Source: Oscillospiraceae bacterium (lineage in GTDB: Bacteria > Bacillota > Clostridia > Oscillospirales > JAAYXM01). Taken from it: 61,261 nt of DNA. The notes beneath the pieces are model-generated. The model searched no databases. It was not told the DNA's origin and was given only the letters and a program-made list of their open reading frames with translations. Positions 15,768 through 25,600 of the stretch are shown in pieces (the first letter of the stretch is position 1; every line of letters begins with the position of its first letter). A program made the position numbers and the translations under genes. The stretch lies in assembly GCA_017421025.1 (NCBI GenBank), contig JAFQME010000017.1, positions 1 through 61,261 of the forward strand. The letters are read 5' to 3'.

Positions 15768-16946
15768 TCAAGAGAGAAGCAACGCACGCTTGATCGCCCC
15801 TGCGCCAAAACGGCGATTGATCGCATCGGTACAATCTGCAAGGTCCCGATATTTCCGCCGCTTCTCATCTTCTGCAAAAAAAGAGATTTGCTCGGAACTC
15901 TCGGCATGACGCAGGTTTGTCATCCGCACACCCAAACTCCGTATTTTTTGCCCCGCAGTATGGCTGGTGCGAAAAAGGCGCATCACCGCCTCCATGATGG
16001 GTTCCGCCACTGCGCTATACTCGGTCAACGTGCACTGTCGTTCATAACTGTAAAAATCCGCATTCCGCACCCACAAGCTCACGGTCTTGCCGCAAATCCC
16101 TTCTCTTCGCATCCGTTCGGTCACATAGTCGCACAGCCAATACAACACCCGATATATCTCTTCCTCCTCGGTCACATCCCGTGGCAGAGTGACGCTGTTT
16201 CCGATGCTTTTGACCGGGTCTCGTGCATCCCATCTTCGCACCGGTTCTTCCTCGGTGCCATTGGCATATTGAAAAAGCCGTTCCCCACTTTTCCCGAACA
16301 CCGCACGCAAAAAATTCACATCGGTTTTCGCAAGATCTCCCACCGTGTAAAGGCCGTAGCGCTGCAATTCGCTGCGGGTCTTTTTCCCGACAAAGAGCAA
16401 ACTCCCCACCGGCATGGGCCATACCACATCTCGGTATCGCTCCCTCGGAATCACACACACCGCATTTGGTTTCTTGAGGTCCGACGCCAACTTTGCGCAA
16501 GTTTTATTGAAACTTACCCCCACCGATGCGGTGAGCCCGATTTCTTTCTTGAGTACCGCACGGATTTGATGTGCGATTTTCTCCCCATCTCCAAACAGTC
16601 GACCGCTCCCTGTCACGTCCATCCACGCCTCATCTGCACCAAACGGCTCGACCTGGTCGGTAAAACGCCGATAAATCTCAAAGACACGTTCGGAATACTC
16701 TTGATACAGGCGGTGACGTGGCAAAACCGTGACCAGATGCGGACATTTTTTCTTTGCCTGCCAAATCGTTTCTCCGGTCTTGACTCCAAATTCCTTTGCC
16801 TGCTGATTTTTCGCCAACACAATCCCGCACCGTGCCTCGGGTGCCCCACACACTGCGACCGGATTGCCAATAAGCTCCGGGTTTTCCAAGCACTCCACCG
16901 ATGCATAAAAATTATCCAAATCCGAATGTAAAATCCGGCGTTCCAT
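15768..16946 (-). CDS. dinB: DNA polymerase IV (Y-family, DinB/ImuB group)
   Basis: 392 residues from the ATG at 16946, with GGAGGTGAG just upstream. The palm opens with LHSDLDNFYASVE (first catalytic Asp), followed by the second acidic motif FGADEAWMDVTG and SVGVSFNKTCAKLASDLKKP. The thumb and little-finger regions are complete to residue about 360. The C-terminal SEQISFFAEDEK contains a QISFF motif that fits a beta-clamp binding peptide. It performs error-prone translesion synthesis. The upstream region carries two LexA-like boxes, so SOS induction is expected. It stands alone as a single gene. Confidence 0.93.
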   Translation of the reverse strand: MERRILHSDLDNFYASVECLENPELIGNPVAVCGAPEARCGIVLAKNQQAKEFGVKTGETIWQAKKKCPHLVTVLPRHRLYQEYSERVFEIYRRFTDQVEPFGADEAWMDVTGSGRLFGDGEKIAHQIRAVLKKEIGLTASVGVSFNKTCAKLASDLKKPNAVCVIPRERYRDVVWPMPVGSLLFVGKKTRSELQRYGLYTVGDLAKTDVNFLRAVFGKSGERLFQYANGTEEEPVRRWDARDPVKSIGNSVTLPRDVTEEEEIYRVLYWLCDYVTERMRREGICGKTVSLWVRNADFYSYERQCTLTEYSAVAEPIMEAVMRLFRTSHTAGQKIRSLGVRMTNLRHAESSEQISFFAEDEKRRKYRDLADCTDAINRRFGAGAIKRALLLS

Positions 16947-16957
16947 TTTCTCACCTC

Positions 16958-16999
16958 CGAACATATGTTTATTATACAATCATTTGTTCGGATATGCAA
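16958..16999 (-). promoter_or_regulatory. dinB promoter with two LexA-like boxes
   Basis: Promoter on the minus strand: TTGCAT (16999-16994), 17 bases, TATAAT (16976-16971). Two sequences close to the Firmicutes LexA box (CGAAC-N4-GTTCG) flank the -10: CGAACATATGTTTA at 16958 (plus strand) and CGAACAAATGATTG (minus strand, 16990-16977). Each has one intact half-site and one degenerate half-site. Confidence 0.6.
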
Positions 17000-17014
17000 G
17001 AGGGAATTTGATGT

Positions 17015-17046
17015 AAAAAAGAGTGGGTATGTACCCACTCTTTTTT
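17015..17046. terminator. Terminator after the 34-residue peptide gene
   Basis: AAAAAAGAGTGGGTA-TG-TACCCACTCTTTTTT, fully symmetric. The same hairpin, base for base, is used at 19592-19626 on the other side of the CHAP-protein gene. Confidence 0.8.
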
Positions 17047-17048
17047 CC

Positions 17049-17153
17049 TTATGCCCACGGATCCGCAAGATCGTTGTCACCAAAGCTTGCAGTCAAAATA
17101 TCATCTGTGAGAAATTCCGCAATTTCAATCTCGGGAGTCAAATATTCGTTCAT
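17049..17153 (-). CDS. 34-residue peptide translationally coupled to the secreted CHAP-like protein
   Basis: A short frame, MNEYLTPEIEIAEFLTDD then ILTASFGDNDLADPWA. The start at 17153 is 7 bases after GGAGGAG, which lies inside the last codons of the upstream gene. An ATG at 17159 overlaps that gene's TGA but is too close to the ribosome binding site. The peptide is acidic, has no signal sequence, and ends DNDLADPWA. The giant protein at 19632 ends DDNDAPDPWN. Short peptides with a similar TPEIEI...DDILT layout recur in gut Clostridia, from my knowledge of such genomes, without assigned function. A terminator follows at once, so expression seems real. Confidence 0.6.
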   Translation of the reverse strand: MNEYLTPEIEIAEFLTDDILTASFGDNDLADPWA

Positions 17154-17155
17154 GC

Positions 17156-19234
17156 TCATACTCCTCCTTCTACTGAATTCACGATTTCTTGGAAGATTTC
17201 CTTGTTTGTATCGGATTCGTTCGGATTTTCAAGCCCTCGTTTTGCAACCGCATAAATCGAGCGGCTTGCCCCTGCGTCTGCGTAGACCACACTTCCGTCA
17301 TCCATGATGGCATACGCTCTTGCCGTGTACTCACGTGCATAGTTCTTTGCCGCAACGTTGGTGATAACCGCAGTAAAGGTCACCTCATCGTCACTCTCAT
17401 CGTAAATGTAGTTTGCGGGTACTTTTGCAACTGTGTGGCCATTGAGTGTCGCCCCGATTTGAAGTTCGGAAATGTCGGTAAGATCTGCACTCGGAATCAG
17501 CACTGTGCCGTATTCCATCACTCGGGAGAAATCAACCCCTGTCTTGTCAACACTTGAGATAAACCGCAGCCCCTGTGCTCCCGTGGTACGAATCTGCGCC
17601 CCGTTGACGGTGGAGAGGGTGACGTTGTTTATCTGTTCCCATTGTGCATATAAGGTAATATCTTCTGTTGCTGTTACAATGGTTTCAACTGTGATTTCTT
17701 GACTGTATTCTTCGTCTGCAAACCATCCCTTGAACTCATATCCGTCTCTAGTCGGTGTGGGCAAATACCCGTAAGGGTCACCGTTAAATACAGATTTATT
17801 CGTTGCAAACCATGCTTCAGGAGAATAAATTGTAATTTTCTTAGCCGCTTCATCAAAAGTTACATACTCATCAACTTCAACATTTGCATCAAGCCATACC
17901 CCTTGTGTGCCATGTCCGGAAAGAACGAAACCTCCAGTCGGAATGGTTGCACTTCCGCCATAATACGTTGTTTCAATTACCTTATGGTCGGAATTGACAA
18001 CCACTTCATATCCGTACATATTTGTCCCGGTTGTGCTTCCAGTATTGAAAACAATCAGTTTATCAACCCCTCTTTCTACATTAACTCCATCTGCATATGT
18101 TTCAGCTTTTGGGGTTGTTGAAAGAGCTCCACCATTTGTGTTAAAAGCAACATGGTATTCCGGCCTTGTCCAGTGGGCATATAGTGTTTGATCTGAATTA
18201 GCTGTAAATTTAGAACTGCTTGTGATTTTTGTTCCACCATTGGCAGCGGTATACCATCCATCAAAAAGATACCCCTGTCTTTCTGATGGCACAGGCAATT
18301 CTCCATATGTGGAATTATTTGTGAGTATTAATCCTCGAGTTAACCATTGGTTTTTTGTCCAAATAAAAAATTTGTTCATGGCGCTATTAAAGAAAGCATA
18401 ATCACCAACTTCTATATTGTCCAAAATCCACTGCCTTGCAGTGCCGTTTCCGGAAATAACAAATCCGCCGCTTGGAATAGAAGAATTCCCAACATAGTCA
18501 ATAATTTTTGTAACTCTATAATTAGAGTCAACAATTGCTTCTACACCATACATGTTATGTCCAGTTGTTGCCCCCTGATTACATATTACCATACAATCGG
18601 GACCTCTGGCGACATTCACCAAATCAGTATTGTATCCGGCTTTATAACCGGAATCAAGTGTTCCTCCGTTTGCATCAAAATCAACGAAATACGAAGAAGC
18701 ACTTCCCGGAACTTCTGCTTCAACACCGTCAATGACTATTCTATAAAAATAAACAGATGAGATGGGAACACTTCTCTCTTTTCTCGCATATCTATATCCG
18801 CCTGAATTATATGACCAATTTTGTTCTATTAGGATCGCATTAGAGCCGCTAACAGATTTTACTACTGCAACATGTCCATAATTTTTTGTTTGCATTATAT
18901 CGCCAGGACGGGGCGAGGATACTGTTTTCAAGTATACAGAATGTCCGGATTTGCTCACAGAGGGAGCAGCATTTACCGTGTTTATATTATAAATCGTAAC
19001 TCCCCACAGTGTACTACAGAACTTTTTCAAAAATGCAGCACAAGAATACGTAGCGTTTGTATCAACATTATTGTACGAACCTAATGTTGCATAAATAGCA
19101 TCAACCCCAGCAAATGAATCTACAACTTGACCATTATATGTTATTTTTACATCAGTGTATGCCAGTACACTGTGCTGAATCATCGAAAACAACATACACA
19201 AAATAATAATAACCGCCGATACCCTTTTTCTCAT
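17156..19234 (-). CDS. Secreted CHAP-like cysteine peptidase/amidase with InlB-type repeats and island C-terminal module
   Basis: 692 residues with a signal peptide (VSAVIIILCMLFSMIQHSVLA). Residues 60-165 form a CHAP/NlpC-like unit: TYSCAAFLKKFC with the likely nucleophile Cys, GDIMQTKNYGHVAVV with the His, and EQNW. Two InlB B-repeat halves ending GYLFDGWYTAANGG and GYEFKGWFADEEY follow. Each encloses an unusual segment of about 90 residues (YGVEAIVDSNYRV ... SGGFVISGNG; YGYEVVVNSDHKV ... TGGFVLSGHG), a tandem duplication. The C-terminal module starts near 543 (VNGAQIRTTGAQGLRFISS) and is shared with two neighbours. The gene is transcribed away from an HTH gene, with a palindrome at its promoter. 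Confidence 0.8.
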   Translation of the reverse strand: MRKRVSAVIIILCMLFSMIQHSVLAYTDVKITYNGQVVDSFAGVDAIYATLGSYNNVDTNATYSCAAFLKKFCSTLWGVTIYNINTVNAAPSVSKSGHSVYLKTVSSPRPGDIMQTKNYGHVAVVKSVSGSNAILIEQNWSYNSGGYRYARKERSVPISSVYFYRIVIDGVEAEVPGSASSYFVDFDANGGTLDSGYKAGYNTDLVNVARGPDCMVICNQGATTGHNMYGVEAIVDSNYRVTKIIDYVGNSSIPSGGFVISGNGTARQWILDNIEVGDYAFFNSAMNKFFIWTKNQWLTRGLILTNNSTYGELPVPSERQGYLFDGWYTAANGGTKITSSSKFTANSDQTLYAHWTRPEYHVAFNTNGGALSTTPKAETYADGVNVERGVDKLIVFNTGSTTGTNMYGYEVVVNSDHKVIETTYYGGSATIPTGGFVLSGHGTQGVWLDANVEVDEYVTFDEAAKKITIYSPEAWFATNKSVFNGDPYGYLPTPTRDGYEFKGWFADEEYSQEITVETIVTATEDITLYAQWEQINNVTLSTVNGAQIRTTGAQGLRFISSVDKTGVDFSRVMEYGTVLIPSADLTDISELQIGATLNGHTVAKVPANYIYDESDDEVTFTAVITNVAAKNYAREYTARAYAIMDDGSVVYADAGASRSIYAVAKRGLENPNESDTNKEIFQEIVNSVEGGV

Positions 19235-19267
19235 TTTTACATTCCTCCAAAATAAGAATATAAAAAT

Positions 19268-19314
19268 AGTATACAGGAAAAAATTAAATTACGCAAGTGC
19301 GTATACGCAGATGC
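19268..19314 (-). promoter_or_regulatory. Promoter and 22-bp palindromic operator between the CHAP-like gene and the HTH gene
   Basis: Minus-strand promoter: TTGCGT (19296-19291), 17 bases, TATACT (19273-19268). Overlapping the -35 is TGCGTATACGCA (19298-19309), a perfect palindrome. It is extended symmetrically by GCA at 19293 and TGC at 19312. It is a good candidate for binding by the small HTH protein encoded divergently at 19351, 37 bases away. Confidence 0.6.
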
Positions 19315-19350
19315 GGAAAGTTTTTTACAATTTTCTTGAGGTGATTGTAA

Positions 19351-19593
19351 ATGACGGTCAAGGATGTTGTGGCAAAACGAGTACAAAATTTATGCAAAGA
19401 GCGAGGGATTCGCACCAATGAACTTGCGAACATTTCGGGTGTTACCCCGTCTACGGTATACAGTTTGCTGGATGAGCGGCGGCGGGATGTTTCGGTCATC
19501 ACGGTAAAAAAGTTATGTGACGGTTTGGAAATCAGCCTTGGAGAGTTTTTCTCCACCCCGGACTTTGATGCATTGGAGCAAGAAATCCGATAA
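19351..19593 (+). CDS. Small XRE-family helix-turn-helix regulator
   Basis: 80 residues with GAGGTG 7 bases before ATG. It is nearly all HTH: VAKRVQNLCKERGIRTNELA, the recognition helix in GVTPSTVYSLLDERR, and DVSVITVKKLCDGLEISLGEFF. It has no ligand domain. It is divergent from the CHAP-like secreted protein gene and a perfect palindrome lies in the shared region. It most likely represses its neighbour and itself. The terminator at 19592 is shared with the giant gene arriving from the right. Confidence 0.85.
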   Translation: MTVKDVVAKRVQNLCKERGIRTNELANISGVTPSTVYSLLDERRRDVSVITVKKLCDGLEISLGEFFSTPDFDALEQEIR

Positions 19594-19626
19594 AAAAAAG
19601 AGTGGGTATGTACCCACTCTTTTTTG
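19592..19626. terminator. Shared bidirectional terminator
   Basis: Copy of the hairpin at 17015-17046 (AGAGTGGGTA-TG-TACCCACTCT) with A and T tracts on both sides. It closes the HTH gene and the giant minus-strand gene. Confidence 0.8.
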
Positions 19627-19631
19627 TTTTA

Positions 19632-22600
19632 TTAGTTCCACGGGTCGGGTGCGTCGTTATCGTCAAGGTCATCGACGAGTGCCACGATATTTCGGAGGAC
19701 TGCAAGGACACCTTTCGATTCTTTCCCCTCTATAATTGCACGTTTTGCAACGCTGTAAATAGAGCGAGAGGCACCTTGGTCTGCATAGATGATCCGTCCG
19801 TCATCCATAATTGCGTAGGCTCGGGCGGTGAACTCTTTGGTGTAGAGTTGCTCGGTCAGCCCGGTCAGAACCGCTGTGAAGGTGATGGTGTTCTCGGTCT
19901 CCGCATAGATGTTCTTTGCGGGGACTTTTGCGACTTTATGACCGTTTAAGGTAGCACCGATTTGGAGCTGAGAAATATCGGTGAGATCCTCACTCGGGAT
20001 GAGCACGGTGCCGAATTCCACCGCACGGGCGAAGTTCGGGTCCGCCTTATCAATGCTGGAGATGAAGCGGAGGCCCTGCACACCACGGATACGAACTTGC
20101 GCACCGTTTACCGTTTCCACACCCACGTCGGTGGACATCCACTCGCTTGTGAGCGGAATGGTGAGGCTCTGATTCTCTGCGATACCATAGGTATAGGTTC
20201 TACCATCGGTTGCGGTGATTAAAGTGGTATTGCCGAGGTGCAAGGTGTATGTGCCGTCCAAATTCTTTTCCGCATCACGGATCCAGAAGGAGCCGTTGCG
20301 TTTGCCGGTGTGGTTACCGCCGCCGTTTTTGACATTGACAGTCTTGCCTACGAGTTCGGATGCTGGGATATTCTGTGCGAGGCGGACTTTAATATCATTC
20401 TCAAATGCGAGGTCCTTGGTGAAGTCGACCACATAACCGGTTGCCTGCGCATCGCCGGACAAGGTATCGATCAGCTTACCGTCGTGGACATAGCGATAGA
20501 CTACACGGTCTTTGCGGTAGGAGATCACACCGATAAAGCCCATGAAATCGAACTTATCGTCAATGCGGTAACGCAGTTTGTTGTTTGCGGCGTAGACGAT
20601 GTAGTCCACACGACCGTCTTCCAATGTGACCTTGACCGCCTTGACCTGATCGTCCTTGCCGTTTCCGGCGATTCGGACCGCTTTGACCGGATCAATGCTC
20701 TTAATGAATCGATTGGTGTCATACGGTTCGAGGATGGTGGTAAACAAACTGTCAAGGTTGGTACCCGTGCGTTTTGCAAGAACGTACTTAATTTCCTGCG
20801 GGTTATTATGCGGAATCGGTGGACGACCGCTTGCAAAAGAAACATCGGAAAGTGCGAAGTCGTTGACCTGGGTCATGCGGAGGTGGAGGTCACGTTCTCC
20901 CGGCAAGACGTTGCGGAAGTCATCGATCTTGAGATCCACCCAGAAACTCTTGCTTTCCGGGTAAATCGTGCGATGGACGTCATAGAGTCCATCATAACCG
21001 CTGACGATTTCGCCCGGACCGTACGGGACATTCGGACCTGCATAGGTGCCCATCGCCTGACGGGTGGGTTTGAGTGCTTCCTTGTCATAATCATAGATTT
21101 CGTTGCTGTTGCCATGGAAGCTGTAAACGTGCTCGTATCCGCCCTTGATGCGGAAGAAGTCAACCGTGTAGGAATCTCCATCGCCGACTTCGACCATAAC
21201 CTCGGTTCTACGGTATTCTTCCACGCCTTCGTCTTTGTAAACCCAGTTGTTTCTGCCATCTGCCACCTTGACCATTTCGGAATCGTCGAAGTGGATCGGA
21301 TCACCGATTTTGTCGATGGTACGGGAGTCTGAAATCTTCTGTTTTTTACCGTTGACCTGAACGGTGTTCTTGGAAATGGTTGCACGCTCCCAGTTGACGA
21401 TGCTTCCGGCACCCGATGTATTGGACGGATAACCAAATGCAGGCATGAAATCAAGCCCGTATGCCGACAAGGTGATGCTCAAGGTATCTGCACCTGAATG
21501 ACCTGCAGTCGAGCCGTACCACAAGGATACTGCATGTTGGGTATCGGTGCCGGTTTCCTTGTCGAGTGTGCCGTCACGGAGGATGGCTGCGCCGTATGCG
21601 GGCATTTGAGTAGACTTGTCAAAATCATATTCGCCGTATTCTTCCACAAGGGTACGGATCTTATCTTCCAGCAACTTGCCACTGACCATCAGGCTGGTAC
21701 CGTTGACGCCCTTTGCCGAGTCACCGTTTAAGAAATAGAGGAACTGTGCAAGTTCCGCATCGTTACTGCCGTTTGCCAGCGCTTCACCCATATAAACCGG
21801 ACCAAATGCCCAAGTCAGGGTCGCAAAGCCGCCCGTATCACCAATCTGCAAGGTGTGGTTCCGAGTCATGGTGAGCGGCAGATTCATCTTCAGCATCTTG
21901 TTGTATTTGGGGTTGGTGTAGAAGTTTGCTTCCGGATAATTCCTGTAACCGCCCAGCCAACGCGCCATATTCGCATAACTTCCGACCCACAGATTGTTGT
22001 ACTGCGGGGAGTTTTCGTCGCCCTGGCCCTCACGGTCGACCGTGTTGATCATTCTGTTGAGAACGCCTTCTGCACCGGTGGTTGCCCAATCGATCCAATC
22101 CTTGCTTTCGGGCATGCTGTCCAAACAGACCGCTGTCATGACTGCGGTGTCCTGATGCATTCCTTCGTTACCCCAGATGCGTTTGTCCTGGATTCCCGTG
22201 AAAATTTCACGCAGGAGGTGGTCTTCAATGTGCTGACGGACTTCTTCCGGCGAGTTTTTCGGGGTCTTCACGCCCAGTTCTGCTGCACGGTTTTGGATGT
22301 ACTCCATGACATAGGGATCGTCGTACATATCAAACGCCGCATCGTATACGGTTGCAAGCTGACCCGCAAGTGCGGTTTCCCAAATACCGCCGGTGGCACG
22401 TCCGCCGTACCAACCGCTGTTATAGTAGTGAGGTTCATAGACGCCGGTATCCAATGCCGGATAGACATCTGCGACACGGTCGATCAGAATTGCCAAGGTG
22501 CGACCGTATTCTTTATTGCCGGTATATACATAGCCGTAAGCCAAATCGACTGCCGCACGGCAGGTGGTGCCGAATATGGGATCAACACCGCTCCAGCTTC

Positions 22601-25600
22601 CCCAATGATTCCAGTATGCAATCCAGGTGTAGGTTTCATCCCATACACCGTAGGAGGTTGCAAACGTCTTGCCTGTCTTGTAGCCATAGCCGTCATCAAC
22701 ACCCCAACCCTCGCCTTTTTCCGGGTAGAGGTCATTGGTAAGAAGGTGCGAGCCGTTTTTCTTTGCAAGCTCATAACTCCAGTTGCCGTTTTCGTCGATT
22801 CCCGTGTCGTAGAACGCCTTGAAGTCGTTGGACGGGAATACACGCTGACAGAGCGGGCACTGGACTTTCCACGGGTTGGTTTCATTGTCGATGGTCCACG
22901 GATAGAATGCACCGGTAGTCGAGATTGCGTCTTCTCCGCAATATTTACAAATCATGTACTCAGGATCATAACGGTAAGTCGCCCAAATACCACGAGGAAG
23001 TTCCTGTGTGGTGATGAACTCGAGGAGTTCATCTTCGCGGCCCACCCACTTGTTCGCTTTCTCCTGCGCATCGGCATAGGATGCCTTTGCCCAGTCGTAG
23101 TTTGCGACATTTTCCTGCACCGCAGCACGGCGCTCCGCAGTGAAGTAGGTGGACTCGGTCTTCCCGGATTTGACAAAGATTTCGATTTCCTCAGATTTTA
23201 CAATGCCGTTTGTACTGTAAGTAGCACGGACAACTCCTCTGCCGTCAATCCCTTGCGGCAAGACTTTTCCGTTTGCGTCTACGCTCAAAACATCTGTGTT
23301 AAGACTTTCAAAAGTGACATTTTTTACATCAACAGGCGAAACTACCCCCAATGCACTCACGGTGCTGACCGAGAGCTGTACCCCGGTGGTATCATTCGGT
23401 TTCATCGCAGTTTTGCTTGCGGTCAAACGAATGGACTCCACACCGTCTGACAAAACCGTGACCGGAAGCACCACTTCCACAACGTTTGTACCAATGGAGA
23501 CAGTGACCAGGATTGTGGTTTCGCCCGCACCGTTTGCGGTGACAACACCGGTGATATCCACGCTCGCAACGTTGCGGTCTGTACCGAGATAAGAAACAGA
23601 GAGATGATTACTTCCGATTTCTCTTCCGCTTGCACCGAAACCACGAACAATCACTTTTGCGATTGTTCCGGGGTATAATGCTCGGTCAAGTTCTACGGTT
23701 GCAGATGCAATGGTTTCATCGAAAACAGTAATGGTTTGACTTTTTCTCATACCGTTTGCTTCGATGGTAACATCGGTCACACCCGCACTGAGTGCAGTGA
23801 AGCATCCGTTTTCATAACGAAGAATTTCCTCATTATAGGTCAGTTTCATATTTGCCGGGTCATAACTACCAAACCAACCGTTATCGTAGCGCACACCGAC
23901 ATCTGCCGGAGTGAATTCTCCGAGGTAGAGCTCGGTTTTCGCAAAATTCAAAACCACATCCACTACGTTGAGTTCGGTTTCCGGAAGTTCCTGTACGATA
24001 CGGACTGTTTTGCTTGCGGTATACTCCGTACCGTCAAATGTGACGGTTGCGGTGACGGTTGCATTACCGAGTCTGCGAGCCATCAAACGAGTTCCGTTGA
24101 TCTGAACGCAGTTTTCCGGTGTTTGCGATGTGACCTGATAGGTGACTGTGTATGCACTCGGATCAATTTTGATTCCCGAGTCTAGCCAAAGTTCGGCGGC
24201 AAGCGTTGTAAATGCGCCGCTTTTCAGTTCTGCCGGCACAATCAAATCCACATTGACGCCGCTGTATGCTCCAACTGCAAAGGGCTTGCTGTTGTTGATG
24301 AGATTCTCGCCTTGCTTGACCCATACAGTGATTTGGCTTTCGCCCTTTTCTTTGCCGACGACAAGACCGTCTCTATCGATGCTGACTGCCGCACCGTTGG
24401 AATTTTCGTAGTAAACATCAACCGAAGAAAAGTCGATTGGGGTGCCGTCAAAGCATGTACCGCTCAAAGCGGTCTGCACAGACTCACCCGCACTCAGCAC
24501 ATACTTCGGTGCGGTCAGTTCCACGGTACGGATGCGTTTTTTGTCCGCAATGTCAACATTGATCGTATAGAGTGCTTTGATTCCGTTTCGCACTCCGGAG
24601 AACGTGATTTTTGTTTTGCCCGGCGCTACGCCATGGACGATCAGGTTTGCACCGTTTCCGTCTCGTTCGATTCTTGCAGTTGCAACCGATGTGTCCTCAG
24701 AAGAATAACTGAGCACGTAAACCCGTGAAAAGTCTACCTCCACGCCGTTGTAACGTGCGGTCATCGGAATGACACAGTCTGTCGTCTCCATGATGGGTTC
24801 CGGATCATATGCAAACAACTTGAACTGATCCCGTTCAATCTCCTTAAGATAAATCCCACCGAGTGATCCGCCGTTACCGACTGCAGCGCCTCTTTTGAAT
24901 TCATAGACCACATTGTAGTCTGCCGCAGCAAGCGTGACGTTGTTGGAAAGGCGTACCACGCCGCTTTTGCTGACCGCATCCGCACACTCCACATCACCGA
25001 TGTAGTATTCTTCATTTCTTTGGTTTTCTTCAGGTGTGCCGACCGGTGACACATACACACGATAGCAACCACCTGCAACAATCGTATTGATTAGTGTCCC
25101 AATGCGGTACACACCGCTCTCAGGAACACGGATCACCATGTTGATCCAGTCACCGGGGCTACCGGTGGTACTCCAGCCAACCGCACAGAAAGAACTGCCG
25201 ACCGATGCTTTAAATCCTGCGCTTTTTCCTCCGAATTTCCAAGGCGAGCTTTCGTCCCAGAACGGACGGGGAATCGTGCCTGCAGGTTCTCCCTTGGTTT
25301 CCATGCCAAAATCCGTAAAGTATTCAGGAAGACGGGCAGAGTTGGACCACGGGCCGTAATATGCACGGAAGAAGTTATAAAAATATCGATTATCGTTTGC
25401 TTTGATCGGAATGGAGAGGTCAATCGAATTTGCCTTGCCTTGCTCACACCCACTCACACGCAGAGTAGTCGTGCCTGCCGAAACACCAAACAGATAATAT
25501 CTGCCGTCTTCTTCACGCACGGTTGCAACCGAGGGAGTCAAAGAATCCACACGCAACGCATCTAAATCGGAAATCGGAATGGTTCGATTGTTGACATCGA

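Noticed and set aside
15459..16931. Long plus-strand frame of 490 codons opposite dinB
   Set aside because: It is antisense to DNA polymerase IV with all catalytic motifs intact. The frame is a by-product of codon usage.
21855..23450. 531-codon plus-strand frame inside the giant lyase gene
   Set aside because: It is antisense to the catalytic domain of the lyase. The composition is typical of shadow frames here.
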